From Nocardioides piscis (lineage in GTDB: Bacteria > Actinomycetota > Actinomycetes > Propionibacteriales > Nocardioidaceae): a stretch of DNA of 64,000 nt. The stretch lies in assembly GCF_011300215.1 (NCBI RefSeq), contig NZ_CP049866.1, positions 62,001 through 126,000 of the forward strand, read 5' to 3'. How positions within the stretch are numbered: position 1 is the stretch's first letter; every line of letters starts with the position of its first letter. The position numbers and the translations under genes are program-made. Below the pieces are notes generated by a model. It was not told where the DNA came from and did no database searches. It worked only from the letters and a program-made list of their open reading frames with translations. Shown here in pieces: positions 44,026 through 52,853 of the stretch.

Positions 44026-44781
44026 GTGCGCAAGTTGGCCACTCTCATCACCACCGCAGTCGCGGCCGGCGCCCTGGCGGCCCCTGCCTTGACCTTCGCG
44101 GCCACCACAGCCGGCGCCGCCACCCAGGTCGGCCAGACCCAGGTGTCCGCTGCTGCCCAGGTCAAGGCAGCCCGAGCCCTCACGCTCAGCAAGAGCAAGC
44201 CCGGCTCGCACTGGGGCCAGGCCGGTGTCATCGTCACGGCCAAGAGCAAGAAGAAGAGGGGCAAGATCACCTTCACGGTGGCGGGCCAGCCCATCAAGGA
44301 GAAGAAGAAGCTCAAGAAGGGCAAGGCCAAGTTCCAGCTGCCCTCGACGCTGGCCCCCGGCACCTACAAGGTGAGGGCCAAGGTCAAGGGGGTCGGCAAG
44401 GCCGCCACGAAGGTCGTGGTCTACAACTCCTCGCTCTCCCTCAGCGCACTCTCGTTCACGGTCTCCCAGTCGGCCAACTGCAGCACCTCCGACCCGGTCC
44501 TGACCGGACAGGTGACCTTCAAGGGCGGACACCCCAGCGAGGGCTACGTCGACGCCTACCTCAACGGTGACATCCAGGGCGGCAGCGCCTCCCCCGGCTA
44601 CCTGACCTTTGACTCGGTCGAGGCCCCTGGCGCGTTCGACTTCGGCGTCTGCGACACCCTGTGGGACAAGGTCAAGGAGCTCGGCGTCGGCACCCACAAC
44701 GTGAAGCTGCTCTACACGCCGACCGCTTCGTACGCCGAATACGTCTACTCCGACATGATCGCGATCACGGTCGTCCCCTGA
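44026..44781 (+). CDS. Secreted Ig-like-domain protein
   Basis: A 251-residue secreted protein. A signal peptide (KLATLITTAVAAGALAAPALTFA) is followed by a lysine-rich Ig-like domain (about 50-140, KKRGKITFTVAGQPIKEKKKLKKG) and a second beta-rich domain with two cysteines (NCSTSDPV, FGVCDTLW). It resembles surface or matrix proteins with bacterial Ig-like folds; the ligand is unknown. The GTG at 44026 lies seven bases after GAGGAG. The 183 bases upstream contain its promoter and no gene. A strong hairpin follows the stop at 44835. Confidence 0.72.
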   Translation: MRKLATLITTAVAAGALAAPALTFAATTAGAATQVGQTQVSAAAQVKAARALTLSKSKPGSHWGQAGVIVTAKSKKKRGKITFTVAGQPIKEKKKLKKGKAKFQLPSTLAPGTYKVRAKVKGVGKAATKVVVYNSSLSLSALSFTVSQSANCSTSDPVLTGQVTFKGGHPSEGYVDAYLNGDIQGGSASPGYLTFDSVEAPGAFDFGVCDTLWDKVKELGVGTHNVKLLYTPTASYAEYVYSDMIAITVVP

Positions 44782-44834
44782 TCCATCGTGAGCAGGTGAG
44801 ATCCGGCTGACACCAGGCAGCACGAGATCGGCAT

Positions 44835-44869
44835 CGAGAGCCGTCGCCCCCCAAGGGCGGCGGCTCTCG
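44835..44869 (+). terminator. Rho-independent-like hairpin
   Basis: CGAGAGCCGTCGCCC and GGGCGGCGGCTCTCG form a 15-base-pair stem (one mismatch) around a CCCAA loop, 53 bases after the Ig-like gene. There is no T-run, as is usual in high-GC actinobacteria. It separates this gene from dapD. Confidence 0.65.
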
Positions 44870-44956
44870 TCGTCGTCGACCGACGTGCGGTGTCCACATC
44901 GAGGACATGGCTCGGGGTCCGCCAGGCGCCTTCGGCCTCCTCCGTAGGCTTGGCGC

Positions 44957-45883
44957 GTGACTGCTGCTTCCGGCTACGGCCTTGTGACCCTCGACGCCAC
45001 CGACACCGTCCTCGACGTGTGGTTCCCCTCCCCCACGCTCGGCGAGCACGACGCGTCGGCGGTTCCCGCCGAGCTGAGCGCGCTCGAGGGCGACGACGAG
45101 CTCCGCGGCGTACGGCGTGAGGTTCGTCTGGTCGAGATCGCCGACCTGGACTCCCCGCCGACCGACACCGCCGACGTGTGGCTGCGGCTCCACCTGCTCT
45201 CGACGCGGCTCGTCGTGCCGAACTCCATCAACCTCGACGGTGTCTTCGGCCTGCTCACGAACGTGGTGTGGACGAGCGCGGGTCCGTGCGCCGTGGACGG
45301 CTTCGAGCTCACCCGTGCCCGGCTGAGGGCGGCCGGCCAGCACGTCACCGTCTTCAGCGTGGACAAGTTCCCACGAATGGTCGACTACGTCGTGCCGAGC
45401 GGGGTCCGGATCGGTGACGCCGACCGGGTGCGCCTCGGCGCCCACGTCGCCAGCGGCACCACCGTCATGCACGAGGGCTTCATCAACTTCAACGCCGGCA
45501 CCCTCGGCACCTCGATGGTCGAGGGCCGCATCGTCGCCGGCGTGGTCGTCGGCGACGGGTCCGACATCGGCGCCGGCGCCTCGATCATGGGCACCCTGTC
45601 CGGCGGGGGCACCGAGCGCGTCAGCATCGGCCGAGGCTGCCTGCTCGGGGCCAACGCCGGCATCGGCATCGCGCTCGGCGACGACTGCGTGGTCGAGGCA
45701 GGGCTCTATGTCACGGCCGGCACCAAGGTGACGCTGCCCGACGGCGACGTGGTCAAGGCCAAGGAGCTCTCGGGTGCCGACAACGTCCTGTTCATCCGCA
45801 ACAGCCAGACCGGTGCCGTCGAGGCCCGGGCCCGGGTGGGGACGGGAATCACCCTCAACGCGGCCCTGCACGCCAACGACTGA
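44957..45883 (+). CDS. dapD: Tetrahydrodipicolinate N-succinyltransferase
   Basis: A 308-residue enzyme that succinylates tetrahydrodipicolinate with succinyl-CoA, an early step of the succinylase lysine/DAP pathway. The C-terminal half is a left-handed beta helix of hexapeptide repeats ([50 protein letters not shown]). The actinobacterial type carries a long N-terminal domain, as here. GTG start at 44957 fits the family. With dapC (47272) and dapE (34937) it makes three pathway steps in the window; it is trimeric in known examples. Confidence 0.94.
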   Translation: MTAASGYGLVTLDATDTVLDVWFPSPTLGEHDASAVPAELSALEGDDELRGVRREVRLVEIADLDSPPTDTADVWLRLHLLSTRLVVPNSINLDGVFGLLTNVVWTSAGPCAVDGFELTRARLRAAGQHVTVFSVDKFPRMVDYVVPSGVRIGDADRVRLGAHVASGTTVMHEGFINFNAGTLGTSMVEGRIVAGVVVGDGSDIGAGASIMGTLSGGGTERVSIGRGCLLGANAGIGIALGDDCVVEAGLYVTAGTKVTLPDGDVVKAKELSGADNVLFIRNSQTGAVEARARVGTGITLNAALHAND

Positions 45884-45895
45884 AGCACGACGACC

Positions 45896-46891
45896 ATGGG
45901 CAGACAGGTGAGCCCCCGGCGACCCCGCAGACGCTGGGCCGGGCTGCTCATCGGTGCCCTGGTGGCAGCGCTCGTCTTCGTCGCGGTCGGTGTCGTGTTC
46001 GATCGCGGCGTCCGTCCTCTCATCGACCCGGCCGGCTGCACCGCCGAGGTCGGCGACCTCACCGTGGAGCTGAGCCACGAACAGGCCGAGAACGCCGCAC
46101 TCATCACGGCCATCTCCGTCCAGCGCGGGCTGCCGGCCCGGGCTGCGAGCATCGCCCTGGCGACGGCCTACCAGGAGTCCAAGATCGTCAACATCGACTA
46201 TGGCGACCGGGACTCGGTCGGCCTGTTCCAGCAGCGCCCGTCGCAGGGCTGGGGAACCCCCGAGCAGCTCACGGACCCCGTCTACTCGACCAACGCCTTC
46301 TATGACGCGCTGGTCAAGGTCGACGCCTACGAGACGATGGAGATCACCGAGGCGGCCCAGGAGGTCCAGCGCTCGGGCTTCCCCGACGCCTACGCCGACC
46401 ACGAGGCCGATGCACGGGCACTCGCGTCCGCACTGACCGGCAACAGCCCCGGCGCCTTCTGGTGCGAGACCAGCGGGAGTGCCGACGAGGCCAGCGACCG
46501 GCTCGACGACGTCGGCCTGGTCAAGAGAGCAGCGACTGTGCGTGCAGATCTCGAGGCGGTCTTCGGCACCTTGTCCCTCGGTGGCTTCCAGGCAGGGGGT
46601 GTCAACAGCGGCCACATGACCGGCTCCGCCCACTACGAAGGACGAGCGATCGACGTGTTCGTCCGGCCGATCAATGCGGCGAACCGCAAGCGCGGCTGGG
46701 CGATCGCCTCCTACCTCGTCGCGCAGGCCGACCGGCTCTCGATCAAGACCGTGATCTTCGACGACCGGATCTGGCACGCAGGGTCCCGCTCGGACGCCGG
46801 CTGGACCGACTACGACGTGCCCGGATCCTCGCGCGGTGACCGCGCCATCCTCGAGCACCGCGATCACGTCCACGTCGACGTGTCCGACTGA
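45896..46891 (+). CDS. Membrane-anchored lysozyme-like plus M15-like cell-wall protein
   Basis: A 331-residue protein: basic N-terminus, helix (16-37), a lysozyme-like domain (about 55-185, IALATAYQESKIVNIDYGDRDSVGLFQQRPSQGWG, with Glu in QES as the likely acid), and a C-terminal domain with SGHMTGSAHYEGRAIDVF and HRDHVHVDV. The latter matches the His/Asp/His zinc pattern of M15 D,D-peptidases or VldE-type domains. It may cleave both glycan and peptide in peptidoglycan, or be a noncatalytic sensor. The ATG at 45896 lies 12 bases after the dapD stop, and both serve wall precursor or wall metabolism, so an operon is plausible. Confidence 0.75.
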   Translation: MGRQVSPRRPRRRWAGLLIGALVAALVFVAVGVVFDRGVRPLIDPAGCTAEVGDLTVELSHEQAENAALITAISVQRGLPARAASIALATAYQESKIVNIDYGDRDSVGLFQQRPSQGWGTPEQLTDPVYSTNAFYDALVKVDAYETMEITEAAQEVQRSGFPDAYADHEADARALASALTGNSPGAFWCETSGSADEASDRLDDVGLVKRAATVRADLEAVFGTLSLGGFQAGGVNSGHMTGSAHYEGRAIDVFVRPINAANRKRGWAIASYLVAQADRLSIKTVIFDDRIWHAGSRSDAGWTDYDVPGSSRGDRAILEHRDHVHVDVSD

Positions 46892-46965
46892 CAGCGGCTG
46901 GGAGAAAGATGAACTACCGTGGCCCGAACCGGGCACCGGCCCCGGGTCGACCCTGAGGACACTCG

Positions 46966-47268
46966 ATGAGCAGCATGAGCTCCACCATCCTCACCATCGG
47001 CACGGCACTGAGCCGCGCCAAGGACGCCGACATCCCGGTGGAGCTGCTGGTCGCCGGCCAGTGGCTGAGCGGCATGGTCAGCTCCTTCGACGGCCACGGT
47101 CTCGTCCTGCACGGAGCCGACGACGGGCTCTCAGTGCTGCGCATGTCGTCCATCGACGTCGTCCGGGTGCGACACGCGGAGGCATTCGAGGGCACGCCCC
47201 AGGTCGAGGCCCACGCCGAGCCCGACGAGGCGCACCCGATGCCGGCAGCGCCCGGCGACCGCAGGTGA
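46966..47268 (+). CDS. Small Hfq/LSm-like protein
   Basis: A 100-residue protein. A short N-terminal helix (ILTIGTALSRAKDAD) leads into IPVELLVAGQWLSGMVSSFD, then GLVLHG and VLRMSSIDVVRV (residues 23-68). This matches the Sm1 pattern of Hfq (L-V-x-G-x-x-L-x-G-x-I-x-S-F-D) with the same preceding helix and IPV strand. The Hfq Sm2 signature YKHA is replaced by LRMSS. The tail is acidic and His-rich (EAHAEPDEAH). Actinobacteria generally lack Hfq, so this could be a divergent RNA chaperone, but an unrelated Sm-fold protein is equally possible. The ATG at 46966 follows GAGG; it is convergent with dapC. Confidence 0.6.
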   Translation: MSSMSSTILTIGTALSRAKDADIPVELLVAGQWLSGMVSSFDGHGLVLHGADDGLSVLRMSSIDVVRVRHAEAFEGTPQVEAHAEPDEAHPMPAAPGDRR

Positions 47269-47271
47269 GAC

Positions 47272-48435
47272 TCAGCCGGTCAGCCGCGCGACGGCCGCGT
47301 CGATGCGCTCGTCGGTCGCGGTGAAGGCGACCCGGACGTGCTGGGAGCCTGCGGCTCCGTAGAAGTCACCGGGCGCCACCAGGATGCCGAGGTCGGCGAG
47401 GTCGGCGACGGTCTGCCAGCAGTCCTCACCGCCTGACCCTGCCGCGCGCCGCGCCCACAGATAGAGCGACGCCTCGGAGTGGTCGATGGTGAAGCCCGCC
47501 ATCATCAGGGCCTCCTTGAGCTTGGCCCGCCGCGCGGCATACGTCGCGTGCTGCTCGACGACGTGGGCGTCGTCCTCCAGCGCCACGATCATCGCCCGCT
47601 GCTGCGGCCCGGGCATCTGGAGTCCGAGGTTCTTGCGTACGGCGAGGAGCTCGCCGACCAGGGTCGGGTCCCCCGCCACGAAGGCGCAGCGATAGCCGGC
47701 CAGGTTGGAGCGCTTGGACAGCGAGTGGACGGCGAGGATGCCCTCGTGGGACCCCCCACAGATGTCGGGGTGCAGCACGCTGGAGGGTTGGACGTCCCAC
47801 GCGCACTCGAGGTAGCACTCGTCGGAGACCAGGATCGTCCCGCGCTGGCGACACCAGTCGACGACCTTGCGCAGGTGGTCGGGGGGCAGCACCCGGCCGG
47901 TCGGGTTGGACGGCGAGTTGAGCCACAGCAGGCGGGGGACCTCGGGCCCGAACGCGGTCAACGAGTCGGTGGCGAGACCGCGGGCACCGGCCAGCACGGC
48001 GCCGACCTCGTAGGTGGGGTAGGCCAGCTCCGGATAGCCGACCAGGTCACCGGGGCCGATCCCCAGGTGACCGGGGAGGGAGGCGATGAGCTCCTTGGAG
48101 CCGATCACGGGCAGGACCGAGTCGAGGCCGAGGCCCGTCACACCGAAGCGTCGGGCCAGCCAGTCGATCGCCGCCTGCCGCGTCTCGGGCAGCCCGATCG
48201 TCGTGGGATAGCCCGGCGAGTCGGCGGCGTCGCGCAGCGCCTGCTGCACCAGGTCAGGGGTGGGATCGACCGGGGTGCCGACCGAGAGGTCGACGATCCC
48301 GTCCGGATGGGCCCGCGCCGTGGCGGCGAGGGCCGTCAGCTTGTCCCAGGGGAAGTCGGGGAGCTTCGTCGAGACTGGCGGTCGGGGGTTTGGTGACGGC
48401 CGCGGTGCGACCGCCTCAACCTCCGACGGACTCAC
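47272..48435 (-). CDS. dapC: Succinyldiaminopimelate transaminase (class I aminotransferase)
   Basis: A 387-residue PLP-dependent aminotransferase; the PLP lysine is in [13 protein letters not shown], and NSPSNPTGR and DECYLE mark the cofactor pocket. In actinobacteria this gene next to ferredoxin fdxA/fdxC is the DapC-type enzyme that converts N-succinyl-2-amino-6-ketopimelate with glutamate into succinyl-LL-DAP. The GTG start overlaps the ferredoxin stop (GTGA), which is strong evidence for coupling. The first 24 residues are Pro-rich and not conserved. Confidence 0.92.
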   Translation of the reverse strand: MSPSEVEAVAPRPSPNPRPPVSTKLPDFPWDKLTALAATARAHPDGIVDLSVGTPVDPTPDLVQQALRDAADSPGYPTTIGLPETRQAAIDWLARRFGVTGLGLDSVLPVIGSKELIASLPGHLGIGPGDLVGYPELAYPTYEVGAVLAGARGLATDSLTAFGPEVPRLLWLNSPSNPTGRVLPPDHLRKVVDWCRQRGTILVSDECYLECAWDVQPSSVLHPDICGGSHEGILAVHSLSKRSNLAGYRCAFVAGDPTLVGELLAVRKNLGLQMPGPQQRAMIVALEDDAHVVEQHATYAARRAKLKEALMMAGFTIDHSEASLYLWARRAAGSGGEDCWQTVADLADLGILVAPGDFYGAAGSQHVRVAFTATDERIDAAVARLTG

Positions 48436-48758
48436 TCGTCGTGCTCTTGGGGCGGCAGCGCAGCGACGATCGGGTGGTCCTTGTCGATCTCACCCATCTT
48501 GGCCGCGCCACCGGGGGAGCCGAGGTCGTCGAAGAAGCCCACGTTGGCCGTGTAGTACTCCTTCCACTCCTCCGGCGTGTCGTCCTCGTAGAAGATCGCC
48601 TCGACCGGGCAGACCGGCTCGCAGGCGCCGCAGTCGACGCACTCGTCGGGGTGGATGTAGAGCATGCGCTTGCCCTCGTAGATGCAGTCGACGGGGCATT
48701 CGTCGACGCACGCGCGGTCCTTGAGGTCGACGCACGGCTGGGCGATGACGTAGGTCAC
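48432..48758 (-). CDS. fdxA: Seven-iron ferredoxin (3Fe-4S/4Fe-4S)
   Basis: A 108-residue ferredoxin of the FdxA/FdxC type: [21 protein letters not shown] (3Fe-4S and shared ligands) and [17 protein letters not shown] (4Fe-4S ligands), followed by the family tail EEWKEYY. It supplies electrons to cytochrome P450s or other oxidoreductases; a P450 is at 56988, but pairing is not shown. The GTG at 48758 gives the usual start [10 protein letters not shown]. Its stop overlaps dapC. Confidence 0.95.
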   Translation of the reverse strand: MTYVIAQPCVDLKDRACVDECPVDCIYEGKRMLYIHPDECVDCGACEPVCPVEAIFYEDDTPEEWKEYYTANVGFFDDLGSPGGAAKMGEIDKDHPIVAALPPQEHDE

Positions 48759-48812
48759 CGGATCCTCCTACTGGGGCACGGGTTGGGACGCCGCCAACCT
48801 TAGTATCTCGAC

Positions 48813-49754
48813 ATGCCGGACACGTCGGAACCCCACAGTGTGGGCAAGCACCTGCTTGGTCCCCACGTCGTGGGCCAGCGCGTGGTGGTCCGTCACCTGC
48901 TCCCCGACGGTCGCGCGACCGACGTCCTGGGCGTGTGCACGGCGTGGGGCGAGGATGCTCTCGTGATCGACCGGGAGGGCGTCGGGCCCGTGCAGGTCCG
49001 GCTGGCCGACCTCGTCACGGGCAAGCCGGTCCCGCCGCGCGCGTCCGTGCGCCAGCGAGTCTCGGCGCGCGAGGCCGAGGGACACGGGCTGGCGCTGTGG
49101 GCCGCGACCGAGCGGGTGGACCTGGGCGAGTGGGTGCTGCGCCATACGCCCGTCGTGGCCCCCGAGCGTCCCCGCAAGCGCGGCAACTCCGCCCTCGCCA
49201 TGGGCGACGCCGGCGTGCCGCTCTTCCACGCCACCAACGTGGTGCGCAACTTCTATCTCGAGCGCGGCGCGACGCCGATGGTCCAGGTGCTCGTGGGATC
49301 GAGCCACGAGGACTGGTTCTCCTCGCTCGGCTGGGAGCCGGTCCCCGGCGGCGACTCGCACTTCCAGCTCGCGCCCCTCTCGCGCGCCCTGCGGACCTGC
49401 AACGCGCGGTCAGGTGCTCGAGAGCGCCGTACCAACGACGCAGGAGAGCAGCTGACAGCGCGTTGCAACGAGGAGGGGGACCGGGTCGAGGTGGTGCTCG
49501 GCGCGGGTACGGCGCGGGGCCGGGCCGTCCTCGACGGTGACTGGCTCGGCGTGCACGGCGTCTTCGTCGAGCCCGATCGCCGCCGCGCGGGGCTCGGGAC
49601 GGCCGTCATGGCCGAGCTGCTCGACTGGGGTGCGTCCCGCGGGGCGACGACGGCGTGGCTGCACGTCGAGACCGACAACCACGCCGGCCTCGCGGCATAC
49701 GAAGGAATTGGGTTCGTCACCCACCACTCCAACCGCTATCTCGCGGCGCCTTGA
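48813..49754 (+). CDS. GNAT-family N-acetyltransferase with N-terminal Sm-like region
   Basis: A 313-residue protein. The N-terminal third (QRVVVRHLLPDGRATDVLGVCTAWGEDALVID) looks like a small beta-barrel, and the C-terminal GNAT domain has the acetyl-CoA loop RRRAGLGTAVM and the later LHVETDNHAGLAAYEGIGF. Such fusions are common in actinobacteria and acetylate amines or N-termini; the substrate is unknown. The middle segment (195-225, NARSGARERRTNDAGEQ) looks unstructured. The ATG at 48813 fits; it is divergent from fdxA with a 54-base gap. Confidence 0.85.
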   Translation: MPDTSEPHSVGKHLLGPHVVGQRVVVRHLLPDGRATDVLGVCTAWGEDALVIDREGVGPVQVRLADLVTGKPVPPRASVRQRVSAREAEGHGLALWAATERVDLGEWVLRHTPVVAPERPRKRGNSALAMGDAGVPLFHATNVVRNFYLERGATPMVQVLVGSSHEDWFSSLGWEPVPGGDSHFQLAPLSRALRTCNARSGARERRTNDAGEQLTARCNEEGDRVEVVLGAGTARGRAVLDGDWLGVHGVFVEPDRRRAGLGTAVMAELLDWGASRGATTAWLHVETDNHAGLAAYEGIGFVTHHSNRYLAAP

Positions 49755-49776
49755 TGCCCGGACGTGCGGATTCGGT

Positions 49777-50580
49777 TCAGGGCAGGCAGCTCGGGCGGAA
49801 CGCCGGGTCGGCCGGACCGGGACGGGTCAGCGCGTCGAGCGCCCAGGCGATGGCGGGACCGTCCTGCGGGATCTGGACGTGCTCGGTGAGGTCGAGCCCG
49901 CAGGTGTCCTGGAGCACCACGTTGGTGACTCCGGGTCCCGGAGCGAGGTGACCGGAGTCGAAGGGCACGACGACCTCGTCGTAGCGCGTCACCACGTTGG
50001 TGTAGCTCACGTCGCCGAGTGATTCGTCTCCCGCGTTGAGCGCGGTGAGGAAGTCCGAGCCGGCGGCCTGCTGGGTGCAGGAGTAGCAGAAGGAGCCCGA
50101 GTCGCCCATCGAGTCGGAGCGCGAGGTGCCGTGGTTGGAGGCGGCCAGACCAACGAGGTCGTCGACCTTGTCGGCTCCACCGAGGAACTTGATGTAGTAG
50201 CGCGGCATCATCCCACCCTGGGAGTGGCCGACCATGCTCACCTTCGGCGCTCCGGTGGCGGCAAGGACCCGGTCCACGAACGTCGACAGCTGGGCCGCTG
50301 ATTCCTCGATGGGGCCGGTGGCGCGGGACCCGTAGTCGAGGGAGTAGACGCAGAAGCCGCGCTGCTCGAGACGCCAGGAGATCCGGTCGAGCAGGCTCCG
50401 GCGGTCACCGAACGTGCCGTGCACGAGCACGACCGGGGTCGGCTGGGCAGCGGTCGGCGCGCAGGCCCAGTCGTTGGAACCGACCGGGTCGCCGACGAAG
50501 GCGTGGGCCGGCTGGGGCGCCAGCGCGACAGCGACAGCGAGCAGGACTGACGTCGTCAGGACAGCGAGGAGTCGGCGCAC
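49777..50580 (-). CDS. Secreted lipase (LipA/EstA-like, lipase class 2)
   Basis: A 267-residue secreted alpha/beta hydrolase: signal peptide MRRLLAVLTTSVLLAVAVALAPQPAHA, oxyanion-region VVLVHGTFG, nucleophile GHSQGG, and a C-terminal TEHVQIPQD His for the triad; Asp is probably in the YDEVVVPFDSG region. Four or more cysteines (WAC, RGFCVYS, CYSC, DTCG, PSC) suggest disulfides. It hydrolyses acyl esters outside the cell. GTG start at 50580. It is downstream of the VanW gene on the same strand, with an 82-base gap. Confidence 0.88.
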   Translation of the reverse strand: MRRLLAVLTTSVLLAVAVALAPQPAHAFVGDPVGSNDWACAPTAAQPTPVVLVHGTFGDRRSLLDRISWRLEQRGFCVYSLDYGSRATGPIEESAAQLSTFVDRVLAATGAPKVSMVGHSQGGMMPRYYIKFLGGADKVDDLVGLAASNHGTSRSDSMGDSGSFCYSCTQQAAGSDFLTALNAGDESLGDVSYTNVVTRYDEVVVPFDSGHLAPGPGVTNVVLQDTCGLDLTEHVQIPQDGPAIAWALDALTRPGPADPAFRPSCLP

Positions 50581-50662
50581 ACCAGGTCCAACGAGGGGTC
50601 ACCCGGGGAGTCACGCCGGCTCCGGAGGACCGGGACCGGGGCGCGGGGCGCGGGGGCGGGTC

Positions 50663-52432
50663 CTACTCGTCGACCGCGTTCGGGTTGGTGCAGATGACGG
50701 TGTCGCTGGGCGTGTAGGTGGTCGAGAACGTCTCGGGCTCACGGGTCTCGGTGTTGGCGCCTGCCGGCTCGAAGTAGCGCACGACGTCGATGTCGAAGCC
50801 GCCGTACCCCTCGTTGGGGTGGCACTTCCGGTCATCGATCCGGCGGACCTCCGCCTTGGTGATGTTGTGCCGCTCGCCGGTGGTGGTGGTGATGTTCCAG
50901 TGCTTGGTGGAATACATCGAGACCGTGACCACCCCGCTGGACGACGGGGTCGAGGGCGTGACGCTGGCCTGGATGAGCACGCCGTACGGCGTGTCGTTCT
51001 TGAACCTCAGGTCGACCGAGCCCCAGGCGACCGTGGCCTCGCGGCCGATCGGGTAGCGGTCGATGTAGAAGGAGTGGGGCTTGTGCTCGACGTCCTCGAG
51101 CCCGGCGAAGAACATCGCGTTGAAGGTGGTGGTCGCCATCTGCGAGACCCCACCGCCGAGGTCCTGGACGAGGATGCCGTCGGAGATGATGTAGCCCTTG
51201 GTGAATCCGTTGGCTACCGTGCGCTCGCCGACGGTCTCGTTGAGGCTGAAGGTCTCCCCCGGCTTGAGCACGGTGCCGTTGACCAGCTCCGCGGCCCGCC
51301 CGAGGTTGACGTTGCGGTATTCGGCGTGGGGGTAGTAGGTGGTGAACGTCGACACGCGCTCCTTGATCTGGAGAGCCTGGGCGTCCTTGGTGGTGAAGTC
51401 GGCCTTGTCGACCTTCGCGTCGACGGTCAGGGTCCGCTCGGGCCCGGGCGCCGCGACCACGTCGAGGAAGCCCGCCTCGACCTGCTTCTGGTCGAAGGTG
51501 ACGCCCGGCTTGGCGGGGACCACCGTCGGCCGGCCACCGACGAGCGCGACGGTCGCGTCGACCGGCGCTCCGTCGGCGACGACACCGGAGACGACTTCGG
51601 CCAGCCTCTTGGGCTTGAGCACCGGGACGAGCTCGCCGTCGACCGGTTGGAGGCGCAGGGCAGCGGTGTAGTCGGCCGGGGCGAGCTGGACGCTCGACTC
51701 GCCGAAGTTGAGGGTGACCGGCCCGGAGACAGCCGGGTTGGCGAAGGCCTGCTTGGCCTCGGCGACGTCACCCTCGTCGACCTCGGGCACCGACTTCGAC
51801 AGCTCGAGGTCAGGGACGTCCCCGTCGTCGGCCAGATAGCTCGCAACCAGGGCATCGCGCGTCGTCGCCGGGTCGAGAGCCCGGCCGATCCGCGGCTCCA
51901 CCGTGGTGATGGAGGCGCCCTCGAAGCCCACCTTGCCCTCGCGGGGCGGGGTGCCGTGCTCCTTGTCGAGGGCAGCGAGGGCCTGTCCGAAGGCTTCCTC
52001 GTCGACGTCGATCTCGGCCTCGAAGTCCTGACCGCCGGTGAAGTAGTTCCACAACCGGACCGGGTCCCAGCTGCGCTCGCCGCCTGCCTCGGACACGGAG
52101 GCCTCGTAGTCCACGGCGATGCCGGCGACGTCGGGATCGACGCTGACCGGCTCGCCCTCGATCGTGATCTCGATCGGTCCGGACACCCGCTCCGCCAGCC
52201 CGGCCTGGAGCCGCTGCGCCGCCTCGGCCCGCGGGTGGCCACCGATGTCCACACCTGAGACGGTCGTGCCGCGGGGGACGTTGTCGGCCGCTGCGTAGTG
52301 GGCCGCGACATAGCCGCCCGCGACCAGCAGCGCCAGCCCCAGCAGCAGCCAGAAGACCACCCGACCACCCGCGCGGTCGGGTAGGTCGGCGTCCTGCTCG
52401 GCGACGTCGGACTGGTTGGCGAAGATCGGCAC
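50663..52432 (-). CDS. VanW-family membrane protein with peptidoglycan-binding domains
   Basis: A 589-residue protein: one membrane helix (about 25-47, VFWLLLGLALLVAGGYVAAHY), two or more beta-rich repeats (about 50-330, PG-binding-4 style: ITIEGEPVSVDPDVAG, VALVGGRPTVVPAKPGVTF), then a VanW domain (about 375-520; ERVSTFTTYYPHAEYRNVNL, GETFSLNETVGERT, GGGVSQMATTTFNAMFFAGL). The VanW role is unknown, although the domain is widespread in Gram-positives without glycopeptide resistance. I choose the GTG at 52432, after GGATCGGGG, because a start at 52480 would overlap the upstream gene. Confidence 0.88.
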   Translation of the reverse strand: MPIFANQSDVAEQDADLPDRAGGRVVFWLLLGLALLVAGGYVAAHYAAADNVPRGTTVSGVDIGGHPRAEAAQRLQAGLAERVSGPIEITIEGEPVSVDPDVAGIAVDYEASVSEAGGERSWDPVRLWNYFTGGQDFEAEIDVDEEAFGQALAALDKEHGTPPREGKVGFEGASITTVEPRIGRALDPATTRDALVASYLADDGDVPDLELSKSVPEVDEGDVAEAKQAFANPAVSGPVTLNFGESSVQLAPADYTAALRLQPVDGELVPVLKPKRLAEVVSGVVADGAPVDATVALVGGRPTVVPAKPGVTFDQKQVEAGFLDVVAAPGPERTLTVDAKVDKADFTTKDAQALQIKERVSTFTTYYPHAEYRNVNLGRAAELVNGTVLKPGETFSLNETVGERTVANGFTKGYIISDGILVQDLGGGVSQMATTTFNAMFFAGLEDVEHKPHSFYIDRYPIGREATVAWGSVDLRFKNDTPYGVLIQASVTPSTPSSSGVVTVSMYSTKHWNITTTTGERHNITKAEVRRIDDRKCHPNEGYGGFDIDVVRYFEPAGANTETREPETFSTTYTPSDTVICTNPNAVDE

Positions 52433-52442
52433 GGCCCCGATC

Positions 52443-52853
52443 CTAGGTTCTGCGGCCAACTTCTCCTTGATCGTCACCATCGCGCGGGGTGGGACTCCCG
52501 CGCCCCGGCAGCGTGACGAGAGCGACCAGGAAGACCCCGAAGGAGGCGATGAGCAGGGCGTATCCGACGGCATCGGCGGCGATCAAGTAGTCACCCTCGG
52601 GACGCGGCCACAGCGCAAGGCCGACCGCTGCCATCCAGCCGGCCGCGAAGGCCAGCCTGCGAGACCCTGCGGGTAGTGCCACGACGCCCAGGACTGCGGC
52701 GAACAGTCCGATCGCCAGTCCCCACCCCCACCGGTGCACCAGCGTCGCCGCGGCGCCGCACGCCGCACCCGCGACCAGCAGGCCCAGCACCGTCAGTGGC
52801 CCAAGCGCGCCGGCTCCCGGCTCCCGGACCGGCTCACTCACCGGCTCACTCAC
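52443..52853 (-). CDS. Four-helix membrane protein (DUF6113-like)
   Basis: A 136-residue membrane protein with four hydrophobic segments (about 15-37, 41-60, 64-80 and 91-112) and a basic, hydrophilic tail (GRGSPTPRDGDDQGEVGRRT). The GTG at 52853 overlaps the mshB stop (GTGA). An uncharacterised membrane protein next to mshB is a conserved actinobacterial arrangement, which I recall as DUF6113. The N-terminus repeats VSEP twice and could begin at either of two GTGs. No function known. Confidence 0.72.
   Translation of the reverse strand: MSEPVSEPVREPGAGALGPLTVLGLLVAGAACGAAATLVHRWGWGLAIGLFAAVLGVVALPAGSRRLAFAAGWMAAVGLALWPRPEGDYLIAADAVGYALLIASFGVFLVALVTLPGRGSPTPRDGDDQGEVGRRT

Noticed and set aside
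50663..52432. VanW protein as evidence of vancomycin resistance
   Set aside because: No vanHAX, vanS or vanR genes are nearby, and VanW-domain proteins are common in susceptible actinobacteria.
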